This document shows, piece after piece, positions 1 through 6,247 of a DNA stretch of 14,558 nucleotides (position 1 is the first letter of the stretch; every line of letters begins with the position of its first letter). Origin of the DNA: JAYWGN01 sp043778255 (lineage in GTDB: Bacteria > Bacteroidota > Bacteroidia > Chitinophagales > Chitinophagaceae); NCBI GenBank assembly GCA_043778255.1, contig JAYWGN010000059.1:1-14558 (forward strand), in the 5' to 3' direction. Made by a program: the position numbers and the translations under genes. The notes beneath the pieces are model-generated. The model saw nothing but the letters and a program-made list of their open reading frames with translations, ran no database searches and was not told the DNA's origin.

Positions 1-140
1 GGTGCTGTAGGTTCAAGTACATTCCATGGTATGGATGCAATATTATTTTCGGTTAAAAAATCGTATTTATTTTCTCTTTTACCGTAAAGGTCAAAGTGAA
101 GTACTTGGGCAAGTTTATCTTCTTTAGTTGGGTTATTCAT
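1..140 (-). CDS. C-terminal part of a split type ISP-like R-M enzyme (partial, runs off the left edge)
   Basis: Reading the minus strand from an ATG at 140-138 gives an open frame to the window edge. It begins MNNPTKEDKLAQVLHFDLYG and continues through KREN, KYDFL and IPWNVLEP. From memory of the family, a VFHFDLYGKR..KYxFL...WNELEP block directly follows the QGVSINIFVK block in type ISP/IIG restriction-modification enzymes and leads into the C-terminal specificity region (Type_ISP_C-like). The gene at 1852-3795 stops exactly at that QGVSINIFVK block. I infer that this frame is the rest of that enzyme, now translated from its own start. The ATG overlaps the end of the upstream 151-aa YhcG-like frame by 8 bp (stop at 133-135), which suggests translational coupling. 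Only about 46 codons are visible, so whether the remainder is intact cannot be told. Confidence 0.7.
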   Translation of the reverse strand, partial: MNNPTKEDKLAQVLHFDLYGKRENKYDFLTENNIASIPWNVLEPTA

Positions 141-588
141 ACTGGTTAATAATTTTTTGAAGTTCGGTTTTTGTAGGTAAATAGGTTTGGTATTTTGTAG
201 CAAATATTTGATTGTTTTCTTTTGGCAAAGTAATTTCTACTAAAGCTTTTTGGTGATTTTTGGAAATCCTCAATTCATTTGAGGATTTTAAGAATATATC
301 GGAATTCCTCAATGCTTTTGAGGAATTTGAATACACCAAATAAAAATTTCTCATTCGTTCTATATTTTGAACGGAGAAACCTTTGCCTAAATTTTGGGTT
401 AAATCTTTTGATACTTGAAAAAGTAAATTAGCACCGTATTCTGCCCTTGTTTCGCCCAATTGCAATTCTTCTACAAGCATTTTACCTATTTCAAAATAAG
501 TAACCACCATTGATGTATTTGCAAAGTGTATTACATTGCTTCTTGCTTCGTTTATAATATCAATTATTTTTTTACTTAGCTTAATCAT
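133..588 (-). CDS. internally deleted DUF1016/YhcG-family protein (151 aa)
   Basis: Residues 1-85 match the N-terminal DUF1016 domain of the full-length neighbour at 832-1848 (shared features: INEAR/LNQAR, EIGK/NIGK, RAEYG, GKGFS..NI..(M/F)R.FY). Residues ~123-149 (IFATKYQTYLPTKTEL) match that neighbour's extreme C-terminus. The ~190 residues between, which carry the PD-(D/E)XK catalytic core, are absent and replaced by a short stretch encoded by two perfect hairpins (265-287 and 303-327). The frame is open end to end but cannot be a nuclease. It could be a decayed gene that stayed in frame, or a retained DNA- or partner-binding domain. Identity to the neighbour is only moderate (roughly 40% over the N-domain by eye), so the two are old paralogues rather than a fresh copy. 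Its stop overlaps the start of the next gene. Confidence 0.75.
   Translation of the reverse strand: MIKLSKKIIDIINEARSNVIHFANTSMVVTYFEIGKMLVEELQLGETRAEYGANLLFQVSKDLTQNLGKGFSVQNIERMRNFYLVYSNSSKALRNSDIFLKSSNELRISKNHQKALVEITLPKENNQIFATKYQTYLPTKTELQKIINQYE
265..327. repeat. two adjacent hairpins inside the truncated yhcG
   Basis: Two perfect inverted repeats lie side by side. The first has arms 265-273 (aatcctcaa) and 279-287 with a 5-nt loop. The second has arms 303-312 (aattcctcaa) and 318-327 with a 5-nt loop. Both share a cctcaa/ttgagg core. They encode the serine- and asparagine-rich stretch around residues 88-109 of the truncated YhcG, exactly where it stops resembling the full-length protein. 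Confidence 0.75.
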
Positions 589-644
589 TTTAGTAAAGTT
601 TTTTGATAACCTTTAATTTATTTTTTTAAATATTTACAGTTGTG

Positions 645-676
645 TTTTAAAGTGGTCAAATTCGATCACTTTAAAA
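645..676. repeat. long hairpin in the gap between the two yhcG genes
   Basis: Arms 645-657 (ttttaaagtggtc) and 664-676 pair over 13 positions with a single G·T mismatch and a 6-nt loop. It lies just downstream, in minus-strand terms, of the remnant methyltransferase tail. No T-tract follows on the minus strand, so a classical terminator is not supported. It may be another palindromic element like those seen elsewhere in the window. Confidence 0.55.
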
Positions 677-677
677 T

Positions 678-800
678 TTGCATTATTTAGTTTTCTTTTT
701 TACAAAAATATTACTACTTACGCCTTGCTTTATTTCAAATACATTTTGGTCGATGCTTCCCATCTGGTGCTGTTTATCTTTTTATTGTTGCCGTGTACAT
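678..800 (-). pseudogene. degenerate second copy of the methyltransferase fragment's 3' end
   Basis: On the minus strand this stretch is close to identical to 1843-1967, the last codons of the 647-aa methyltransferase fragment plus the start codon of the intact yhcG. The later part reads GSIDQNVFEIKQGVSSNIFV then KKKTK and a stop, against QNVFDIMQGVSINIFV-KKKK in the intact gene. A net one-base length difference near 760-780 breaks the frame upstream, so it is not translated with anything. The relic also keeps the stop codon and, a few bases on, an ATGCAA in the place of the yhcG start, which now runs into a stop after five codons. The stop-spacer-ATG layout is thus shared by both copies. Confidence 0.8.
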
Positions 801-831
801 TTAAAACCTAAAAACTTGGACTAGGTTATCT

Positions 832-1848
832 TTACTCATTATTGTTATTAAGTTTTAATAAAGTTTTTTGATTTTCTATTTCATTTATAAGCTCTTGCTC
901 TGTGGGTAGGTAATCCATATATTTTGTGGTAAATAATTGCTGGTTATCCTTTAATACGGAGTATTTTGCTATTGTTTTATCGGTTTCGGTACATAGCAAT
1001 ATGCCAATGGTAGGGTTATCTTCTTTTGGTTTTTTTAGATCGTCGTACATTCTTACGTACATATCTAACTGCCCAATATCTTGGTGTTTTATTTTAGTGG
1101 TTTTAAGTTCTATAATTACAAAACATTTAAGCAAGTAATTATAAAACACTAGGTCTATATAAAAATCGTCGGTTTCTGTTTTAATATGTTGCTGCCGCTC
1201 TACAAACGCAAAGCCTTTGCCGAGTTCTAGTATAAATTTTTGCAAATTATCTATCAATGCTTTTTCTAATTCGGCTTCGGTATAGCTATAGCTGGTAGGT
1301 AGGTTTAAAAACTCTAATACTGTTGGGTTTTTAATAAAATCGAAAGCATTATTTTGTAACGCTGCTGTATTTTGTTGCATTTCGTTTGCAACTATTTCTT
1401 TATTTTGGCTTGATAGTAATCGTTGGTAATAGAGTGTACTTATATTTCTGTCTAAAGTACGTACACTCCATGTTTGTTCAGCAGCTTCTGTTAAATAATA
1501 GGCTCTAGCCTCTGGGCTTGAAATCCTCATAATTAATTCAAAATGAGACCACTGTAATTTGGCAGACAGTGTCTGCCAATTCTCTAATTCGGGAAATGTT
1601 TGGTAAAACTTTCTAAAGTTTCTAATATTTCGTTCAGAAAACCCTTTGCCAAATTCGGTAGATAGCTCTTGTGAAATTGTTTTAATTATTTCTTTTCCGT
1701 ATTCGGCTCTGTCTTTTCCATTTTGCTCTTCTAGCACTATTCGTTTGCCAATGTTCCAATAGGCTTCTACCATGGCACTATTTATTGCTTGGTAGGTTTT
1801 TTGCCTGGCTTGGTTTAGTATGGTTTTTATTTCTTGTATGTATTGCAT
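832..1848 (-). CDS. DUF1016/YhcG-family PD-(D/E)XK nuclease, full length (338 aa)
   Basis: Residues 1-165 form the DUF1016 N-terminal domain (AYWNIGKRI, DRAEYGKEI, GKGFSERNIRNFRKFYQTFP, LQWSHFELIMRI). Residues ~170-325 form the COG4804 PD-(D/E)XK nuclease domain, with D232 in FYIDLVFYN, E247 and K249 in FVIIELKT, and Q260 in the following GQLDMYV helix. The catalytic set looks complete, and the length matches the family (about 330-380 aa). The family is typically found next to restriction-modification genes; its cellular role is not well settled. The ATG lies 3 nt after the stop of the methyltransferase fragment, so the two are very probably co-transcribed and coupled. A perfect hairpin (1561-1577) falls in the linker at residues 91-96. 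The flanking direct repeat at 678-800 / 1843-1967 suggests this gene entered the locus by recombination. Confidence 0.9.
   Translation of the reverse strand: MQYIQEIKTILNQARQKTYQAINSAMVEAYWNIGKRIVLEEQNGKDRAEYGKEIIKTISQELSTEFGKGFSERNIRNFRKFYQTFPELENWQTLSAKLQWSHFELIMRISSPEARAYYLTEAAEQTWSVRTLDRNISTLYYQRLLSSQNKEIVANEMQQNTAALQNNAFDFIKNPTVLEFLNLPTSYSYTEAELEKALIDNLQKFILELGKGFAFVERQQHIKTETDDFYIDLVFYNYLLKCFVIIELKTTKIKHQDIGQLDMYVRMYDDLKKPKEDNPTIGILLCTETDKTIAKYSVLKDNQQLFTTKYMDYLPTEQELINEIENQKTLLKLNNNNE
1561..1577. repeat. perfect 7-bp hairpin within the intact yhcG
   Basis: ggcagac (1561-1567), loop agt, gtctgcc (1571-1577). It encodes WQTLSA at residues 91-96, in the short linker after FYQTF. The truncated paralogue carries its own hairpins at the equivalent place. 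Confidence 0.6.
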
Positions 1849-1967
1849 TAGTTACTTTTTCTTTTTTACAAAAATATTAATACTTACGCCTTGCATAATA
1901 TCAAATACATTTTGGTCGATGCTTCCATCGAGTGCTGTTTCTTTTTTTTTGCTGTTGCCGTGTAAAT
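1843..1967. repeat. direct repeat, upstream copy (methyltransferase tail and yhcG start)
   Basis: This segment recurs at 678-800 with high identity by eye, including an uninterrupted match of more than 20 bases over the SIDQNVF codons. Together the copies flank the intact yhcG. Confidence 0.8.
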
Positions 1968-3795
1968 CAATGGTGTAAATTTTATCAAATGTTTTTTGTA
2001 AGTGCCATCGCATTCCTCTAAACGTTGGGTTATCTAAATATCCATGGGGGTTTATAAAGGCTAAAATTCCTTCTCCATTTTTTTCAATAAGATGGCTACT
2101 AAAGCGAATGAATTTTACATAATCATCGTTTATCCATTTTGGATTTTTTTCTTTTAATTTTTCTTTACCCCCTGGTTCTTTTTTATAATCTTCCATCAGC
2201 TTCATTATCCAATCTCCTTTGTTAGCACTTTCGCCACTGTAGGGTGGGTTGCCCATAATGCACATAACTGGGGTATCTCTTTTTATATGATTAGCTTCGT
2301 TTGCCTCGGTGCTTAGCCAATTGGCAAAAAGTGTTCCTGTATCGGGGTGGCTCTCTTCGAGGCTATTGGTAAGGTATACTTTTAAACGGCCTCCCCCAGC
2401 CCCTCCCAAGGAGGGTAACGTTGGTTTATAACCCGTTTCGGTCAATAACAAATCTAATTGCAAATGTGCCATTGCATAACTTGCCATAAGCAACTCAAAA
2501 CCGTTAAGCCGAGGCAACAAATGGGTTTCTACATACCTGCTCCAAATGCCTTGTTGCCCTTCAAATTTTTTGTGTATTAATTTTACCACTTCTGCTAAAA
2601 AAGTACCTGTGCCTGTGGCAGGGTCCAATATTTGCACCCTGTGTATTTCCTGCTCTACTTGTTTGCCTTGTATGTTTACTTTTATTTTTGCTTTGCTGTT
2701 ATCTGCTAAGCCTTGTGGTAATTTAAATTCGGTTTTTAAAATATCATCAACTGCCCTTACAATAAAATTTACAACAGGTGCAGGTGTGTACCATACGCCT
2801 CTTGCTTTGCGCAATTTTGGGTCGTACTCACTTAGGAAAGTTTCGTAAAAATGGATAATTGGGTCTTCCATTTTTGTTGTCTTGCCATAGTTTTTTAAAA
2901 TATCTTCTACGTTGCAAGCCAAAAATATATCTACCAAACTATCTACCACCCATTTAATACGGTCGTCAAGGTCGGGCCCGGCAATGTAGCCAAAAAGTTT
3001 GCGTAAAAAGGGATTTGATTTAGGAATAAGTTCAGCCGCCTCTTGTCTGCTAAAGGTTGGCAAAGTAGGATCATGCAGCCTTGCAGCAAACATACCGTAA
3101 GCAATAGTTTGAGCATATACATCTGCAAAACCTTTTGGGGTAATATCGTGTATTAAAATATCCTTAAAGGCATTCATTTGGTCTTTAAGTGTACTTTCTT
3201 TATTTGCTTCGTCGGTAGTTAAAGCATTTTCAATAATATCAGAAAGAAGGCGGGCTTTGCCCGCCATCATTTCTGCTAATTTTTTTGAGCTTTTTATGGT
3301 TTGACCAATGTGAGAACAAAAATCTTTTATGAGGTTTTCAAAAGTTGCAAAATTTTGTGGGAGAGGCCTAACCCCTAACCCCTCTCCAAAAGAGAGGGGA
3401 ACTGCTTCGGCAATGGCAATTTTGGTTACAAATTGTCCGTCTATATAAAGATGAAAGTCTAAATAGTCCGTAAAAAATAAATTGTTTAGCGATGCTTTGT
3501 AACGGTCAAACTGTTCTTTGTTGCCTGTTTTCTTTAAGCCTGCAAGGTCTTTGTCACCAATATCTTTGGCTTCAATATAACCAACTGGAATCCCGAAAGG
3601 TCGAGACAAGTTATCTTTTTTGGTTAAAATATAATCGGGTGCACCACAAGATTGTCTTTTTGGTTCGTTGGTGGCTCGTATATCGGGTACTAAGCTTTCA
3701 ATCAATGTTTGCAAGTCACCACGAAAAGTATGTTCGGTTGCATTTCCTAATTTGTATCGTTGATTTAGGTTGTCAATATATTGCTGTATTGTCAT
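1852..3795 (-). CDS. type ISP/IIG-like restriction-methylation enzyme, N-terminal part (nuclease + N6-adenine methyltransferase, 647 aa)
   Basis: N-terminal PD-(D/E)XK nuclease: D54 in APDYIL, then E75 and K77 in GYIEAKD. A helical linker follows (~150-330). The methyltransferase has motif X (ARGVWYTPAPVVNFIVRA, from 331), motif I (DPATGTGTFLAEVV, 391-404) and motif IV (GNPPYS, 515-520), the NPPY signature of N6-adenine methylation. No helicase domain is present. The family normally continues into a C-terminal specificity domain, but this protein ends at QGVSINIFVKKKK; the continuation appears at 140-1 after two yhcG genes. It should therefore need a partner to recognise DNA, if functional. 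Three short GC-rich palindromes interrupt it without shifting the frame (encoding residues ~132-144, ~178-182 and ~460-470). The start fits the conserved N-terminus (TIQQYIDNL). The stop is 3 nt before the next ATG. Confidence 0.85.
   Translation of the reverse strand: MTIQQYIDNLNQRYKLGNATEHTFRGDLQTLIESLVPDIRATNEPKRQSCGAPDYILTKKDNLSRPFGIPVGYIEAKDIGDKDLAGLKKTGNKEQFDRYKASLNNLFFTDYLDFHLYIDGQFVTKIAIAEAVPLSFGEGLGVRPLPQNFATFENLIKDFCSHIGQTIKSSKKLAEMMAGKARLLSDIIENALTTDEANKESTLKDQMNAFKDILIHDITPKGFADVYAQTIAYGMFAARLHDPTLPTFSRQEAAELIPKSNPFLRKLFGYIAGPDLDDRIKWVVDSLVDIFLACNVEDILKNYGKTTKMEDPIIHFYETFLSEYDPKLRKARGVWYTPAPVVNFIVRAVDDILKTEFKLPQGLADNSKAKIKVNIQGKQVEQEIHRVQILDPATGTGTFLAEVVKLIHKKFEGQQGIWSRYVETHLLPRLNGFELLMASYAMAHLQLDLLLTETGYKPTLPSLGGAGGGRLKVYLTNSLEESHPDTGTLFANWLSTEANEANHIKRDTPVMCIMGNPPYSGESANKGDWIMKLMEDYKKEPGGKEKLKEKNPKWINDDYVKFIRFSSHLIEKNGEGILAFINPHGYLDNPTFRGMRWHLQKTFDKIYTIDLHGNSKKKETALDGSIDQNVFDIMQGVSINIFVKKKK
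2389..2417. repeat. in-frame GC-rich palindromic element in the methyltransferase gene (third)
   Basis: Core inverted repeat ccctcc (2401-2406), loop caa, ggaggg (2410-2415), preceded by a GC-rich flank (cctcccccagc). It is translated as PSLGGAGGGR between GYKPTL and LKVYLTNSLE, where relatives would run almost directly on. The base composition stands out against the AT-rich gene. Confidence 0.7.
3249..3265. repeat. in-frame GC-rich palindrome in the methyltransferase gene (second)
   Basis: ggcgggc (3249-3255), loop ttt, gcccgcc (3259-3265): a perfect 7-bp stem. It is translated as AGKAR at residues 178-182. Confidence 0.65.
3367..3402. repeat. in-frame palindromic element in the methyltransferase gene (first)
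   Basis: cccctctc (3379-3386), a 5-nt loop, gagagggg (3392-3399), with an adjoining short duplication of ctaacccc. It is translated as VPLSFGEGLGVRP at residues 132-144, a glycine-proline-rich insert between the nuclease domain and the helical linker. Inserts of this flavour recur in unrelated Bacteroidota proteins, to my recollection. Confidence 0.75.
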
Positions 3796-3891
3796 TTGTT
3801 AATTGTCGAGTAATGTCTTGCGAATATACAATTTAAAAATAAATTGAATTACTTGTACCTTGTCCGAAAGCCTTTCAGGTAACAATAATAT

Positions 3892-4797
3892 TTAAGGCAG
3901 CAATAAATAGAAGCAATTGGGTACAATGGTATAGTTAATAGTAGGCTGTGTAGCAGCTATATCGCCATCAATATGTATGGGTGCTAATTGTACATTAGTA
4001 ATTGTTATTGTAGGTGATTGCAAATATATAATCGTATTTTTTTGCAAGTCGGCTACTAATTGTTGTAGTTTGTTTTTGCCACTTATTTGTTGTAGTATGG
4101 CAAATGGCAATTTGAGTTTACTCATTTTTTGAACTATTACTATATCTAACAAACCATCGTGTAGGCTTGCCTTTGGAGCTATAGTAAAGTTGTTGCCAAA
4201 TTGGTTGCTATTGGCAATGCTTATAAAAAATGCTTCTACAAAAAATGTAAAATCATCAATTGTTACTTCAAATTGATAAGGATTTGCTTTAAAGTAATTA
4301 AGCAAACTTTGTTTGGTATAAGTTACTAAGCCTCTACTTGTTTGCTGAGCAAAGTCGTGTGCCACTTGTGCATCAAACCCAATGCCACTAAGCATACAAG
4401 CAAACTTATTGTTTACCACAAATGCATCGGTAGCTACTGCATTACCTTTGAGTATTATAGCTAGGGCTTGTTTATAGTTTTTGGGTATTTTGGCTGCATA
4501 AGCCAAGCCATTACCACTGCCACTTGGTATAATGCCAAAGTTTATTTTGTACACATGTAAACTTGCTATTACCGAGTTAATAGTACCATCGCCACCAATT
4601 ATTACTACATCAGTTATTGGTTCAGCTACTATTTTATCTGCTAACCAATCATAATTACCATCTTCGTTAGTATCATATATTTCAAACGCTATATGGTTGG
4701 CTAGGGTTGTAGCTTTTACATAAGCTATCAAAGTATCTTTTTTCTGTGTACCCGATATGGGGTTCACTACATATATAATTTTACGTATTGGCAACAC
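3892..4797 (-). CDS. diacylglycerol kinase-family lipid kinase (YegS/DgkB-like, 301 aa)
   Basis: Contains the DAGK catalytic domain: NPISG (12-16), the nucleotide-binding GGDGT (68-72), PSGSGNGLA (91-99), and the C-terminal lobe with HDGLLDIVIV (213-222) and HIDGD (275-279). Family members phosphorylate diacylglycerol, sphingoid bases or related lipids with ATP at the inner face of the membrane; the exact lipid cannot be told from sequence. The length (about 300 aa) is normal and no key motif is missing. It starts 26 bp after the stop of the small secreted protein at 4824-5264, so the two probably share the promoter proposed at 5305-5312. Confidence 0.9.
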   Translation of the reverse strand: MLPIRKIIYVVNPISGTQKKDTLIAYVKATTLANHIAFEIYDTNEDGNYDWLADKIVAEPITDVVIIGGDGTINSVIASLHVYKINFGIIPSGSGNGLAYAAKIPKNYKQALAIILKGNAVATDAFVVNNKFACMLSGIGFDAQVAHDFAQQTSRGLVTYTKQSLLNYFKANPYQFEVTIDDFTFFVEAFFISIANSNQFGNNFTIAPKASLHDGLLDIVIVQKMSKLKLPFAILQQISGKNKLQQLVADLQKNTIIYLQSPTITITNVQLAPIHIDGDIAATQPTINYTIVPNCFYLLLP

Positions 4798-4823
4798 TAA
4801 TTTTAATTATTACTAGTTATAAA

Positions 4824-5264
4824 TTAATTAACCGTAATAGTAGCTAATGGAAAAGTACGTAACCGCATAGTGGCAGCTACTGCTTCATCTTTAGGTAAGG
4901 TCATTGTAATTATTTTTACCACTCCATTTTTATAATCTCCAGGGAATCTAATTTTTTCAGTATAAGTTCCTGAAGTAGTTTTTTCGGCTACTCTATATAT
5001 TTCTTGGCCATCTTCGTTGTTAAATATAAATACTCTATACCAATCTTTTTTGGGTTCGGCTTCAGTAATAGTAATGGTTATTTTATTAACCTGTTCGGTT
5101 ATGGTTTTCTTTTTTACTACAGCCATCAAGGGTTCTGCATCGGGCAATGGTTTATTTCTTATAATATCTTTACCAATAAAATTTATAGTAAATACATTTT
5201 TCTTTTGTGCTGTGGCATTAGGCATTGTAGCAGCTATTAGTAGTATGGCTAGTATAATTTTCAT
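4824..5264 (-). CDS. small secreted protein of unknown function (146 aa)
   Basis: The N-terminus has a classical signal peptide: MK, a hydrophobic run IILAILLIAA, then PNATA with probable cleavage after A19 (ATA|QKK). The mature part is rich in lysine, threonine and acidic residues, with alternating patterns that suggest beta strands (VNKITITITEAEPKKDWYRV, then FIFNNEDGQEIYRVAE). I recognise no domain and no lipobox cysteine, so it is probably periplasmic or surface-exposed. It is the first gene of a likely two-gene unit with the lipid kinase downstream, but its sequence gives no functional link. Confidence 0.75.
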   Translation of the reverse strand: MKIILAILLIAATMPNATAQKKNVFTINFIGKDIIRNKPLPDAEPLMAVVKKKTITEQVNKITITITEAEPKKDWYRVFIFNNEDGQEIYRVAEKTTSGTYTEKIRFPGDYKNGVVKIITMTLPKDEAVAATMRLRTFPLATITVN

Positions 5265-5304
5265 AATTGTTATTTTATTATTTTTTAGGTAAAATGTTAT
5301 TGCT

Positions 5305-5312
5305 CAAAGTTA
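5305..5312 (-). promoter_or_regulatory. Bacteroidota-type -7 box upstream of the secreted-protein/lipid-kinase unit
   Basis: The minus strand reads TAACTTTG, an exact fit to the TAnnTTTG -7 consensus, 40 bp before the ATG at 5264, giving a leader of about 30-35 nt. No clear -33 TTG element is visible. The 200-bp gap 5265-5464 shows nothing else. Confidence 0.45.
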
Positions 5313-5464
5313 AATCATAACTATGTTAGGGCGGTGGTTAATAGTAGTATAGTTTTGTTAAAAAATGGAGTGTAGAATTAGCATTTATATTCTTTTTATA
5401 AAACTGTCTCTACCTTAGAATAAAACAATGCATTTATATTACGATTTCGGATTATCGGATGGAA

Positions 5465-5659
5465 CTAAGCCATTTCGTACTCAACAACGTTGGGTTGTGG
5501 CAATTTAGTCGAAGCGTTTAATATTTCAATTCCAACAACATTATTATCATTATCGTAATCAACAATTACACCTTTGTGGTCTTCGCCGCTTTCGGAAATA
5601 GGATTATCGTTAAGTTGAATATATAACACATCTGTTTGTTTATCATATTTTATTTTCAT
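5465..5659 (-). CDS. DUF2283 protein, candidate antitoxin (64 aa)
   Basis: It matches the DUF2283 pattern: MKIKYDKQTDVLYIQL (a Y-D-..-D-x-LYI strand), an S-E-S-G-E-D turn, GVIVDYDNDNNVVGIEI, and a short C-terminal tail. Length 64 aa is typical. DUF2283 genes commonly follow DUF4258 genes in bacterial genomes, and the pair has the layout of a type II toxin-antitoxin module; which partner neutralises which is inference. The ATG lies 2 nt after the stop of the DUF4258 gene, so the two are almost certainly translated from one mRNA. Confidence 0.85.
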   Translation of the reverse strand: MKIKYDKQTDVLYIQLNDNPISESGEDHKGVIVDYDNDNNVVGIEILNASTKLPQPNVVEYEMA

Positions 5660-5661
5660 AA

Positions 5662-5901
5662 TTAATATTTTTGAATTTTACTTGTTTTATATGCTGTAAT
5701 AATTAATGGAGGTATTTTATTTTCATTTACAAATACTCTTATTAAATAGGATTTGTTATTTTCTAAAATCATACTTTGATAAATTGTTACTTCATCTTCT
5801 ATTATTTTTTCTGTTGTATTTTGAATTACCCAAAGGGTCACCTCTTCAGTTATATTTCTTTTTGCTAACTGTTCTAAACTATGCAATGAAAATTGATACA
5901 T
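5662..5901 (-). CDS. DUF4258 protein, candidate toxin (79 aa)
   Basis: The sequence shows the DUF4258 layout: an N-terminal helix with FSLHSLEQLAKRNITEEV (H-x(6)-R-x-I), a middle helix ending at VIQNTTEKI, and paired strands KSYLIRVFVN and PPLIITAYKTS. The fold is thought to relate to RelE/BrnT-type small toxins; the conserved H and R near the start are present here, as is the terminal Y-K-T-S. It precedes the DUF2283 gene by 2 nt. A TAAATTTG -7-like box (5906-5913) lies only 4 nt before the ATG, which would give a leaderless or nearly leaderless mRNA. Confidence 0.85.
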   Translation of the reverse strand: MYQFSLHSLEQLAKRNITEEVTLWVIQNTTEKIIEDEVTIYQSMILENNKSYLIRVFVNENKIPPLIITAYKTSKIQKY

Positions 5902-5905
5902 TGAG

Positions 5906-5913
5906 CAAATTTA
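5906..5913 (-). promoter_or_regulatory. possible -7 box for the DUF4258/DUF2283 pair
   Basis: The minus strand reads TAAATTTG, an exact TAnnTTTG match, but in very AT-rich DNA and with no -33 partner. Transcription would begin at or within the start codon at 5901. A chance match is possible. Confidence 0.3.
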
Positions 5914-6247
5914 ACTGTATTTATAATTTACTACTTTAAAATAATTAACATTTTAAAATAACTCTTTTCTTACACCCTTTTTAGGGGAAAGCTTAAACTT
6001 ATATAAACAAATTGCAACTTTTAAAAATAGTATATCTTTTCTACTCTTAATCGATTTTTTTTAAAGATACTAATTTGCCAATCCTGCATACTATAAATTT
6101 TATTTTACGCTTTGCGCCAAATCGTATATAAATTTTTCGAGGCATTTAATTATGGTTACAACTTTAGTTCTATTTGAATTATTATTCATTTAATTTTAAT
6201 AATAAATTTCAATACAAAAGAATTACATAATTTACAAAAATTTTTTT
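5914..6247. other. 334-bp AT-rich intergenic stretch without a recognisable gene
   Basis: No frame of useful length, tRNA-like fold or convincing terminator was seen between the fabH stop and the DUF4258 start. It holds many A/T runs and a small gcgctttgcgc-like palindrome near 6109-6117. I see nothing to annotate with confidence. Confidence 0.5.

Noticed and set aside
645..676. Rho-independent terminator after the methyltransferase-tail remnant
   Set aside because: The stem is good but no U-run follows on the minus strand, and the downstream frames look coupled; kept only as a hairpin repeat.
3864..3880. ccgaaag/ctttcagg palindrome between the lipid kinase and the R-M gene
   Set aside because: The arms leave almost no loop, pairing is imperfect, and there is no T-tract, so neither a terminator nor an element can be supported.
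5017..5292. 91-codon plus-strand frame with hydrophobic character
   Set aside because: It lies antisense to the secreted-protein gene, and the hydrophobicity comes from the reverse complement of Lys/Asn/Glu-rich codons. The minus frame has a proper signal peptide.
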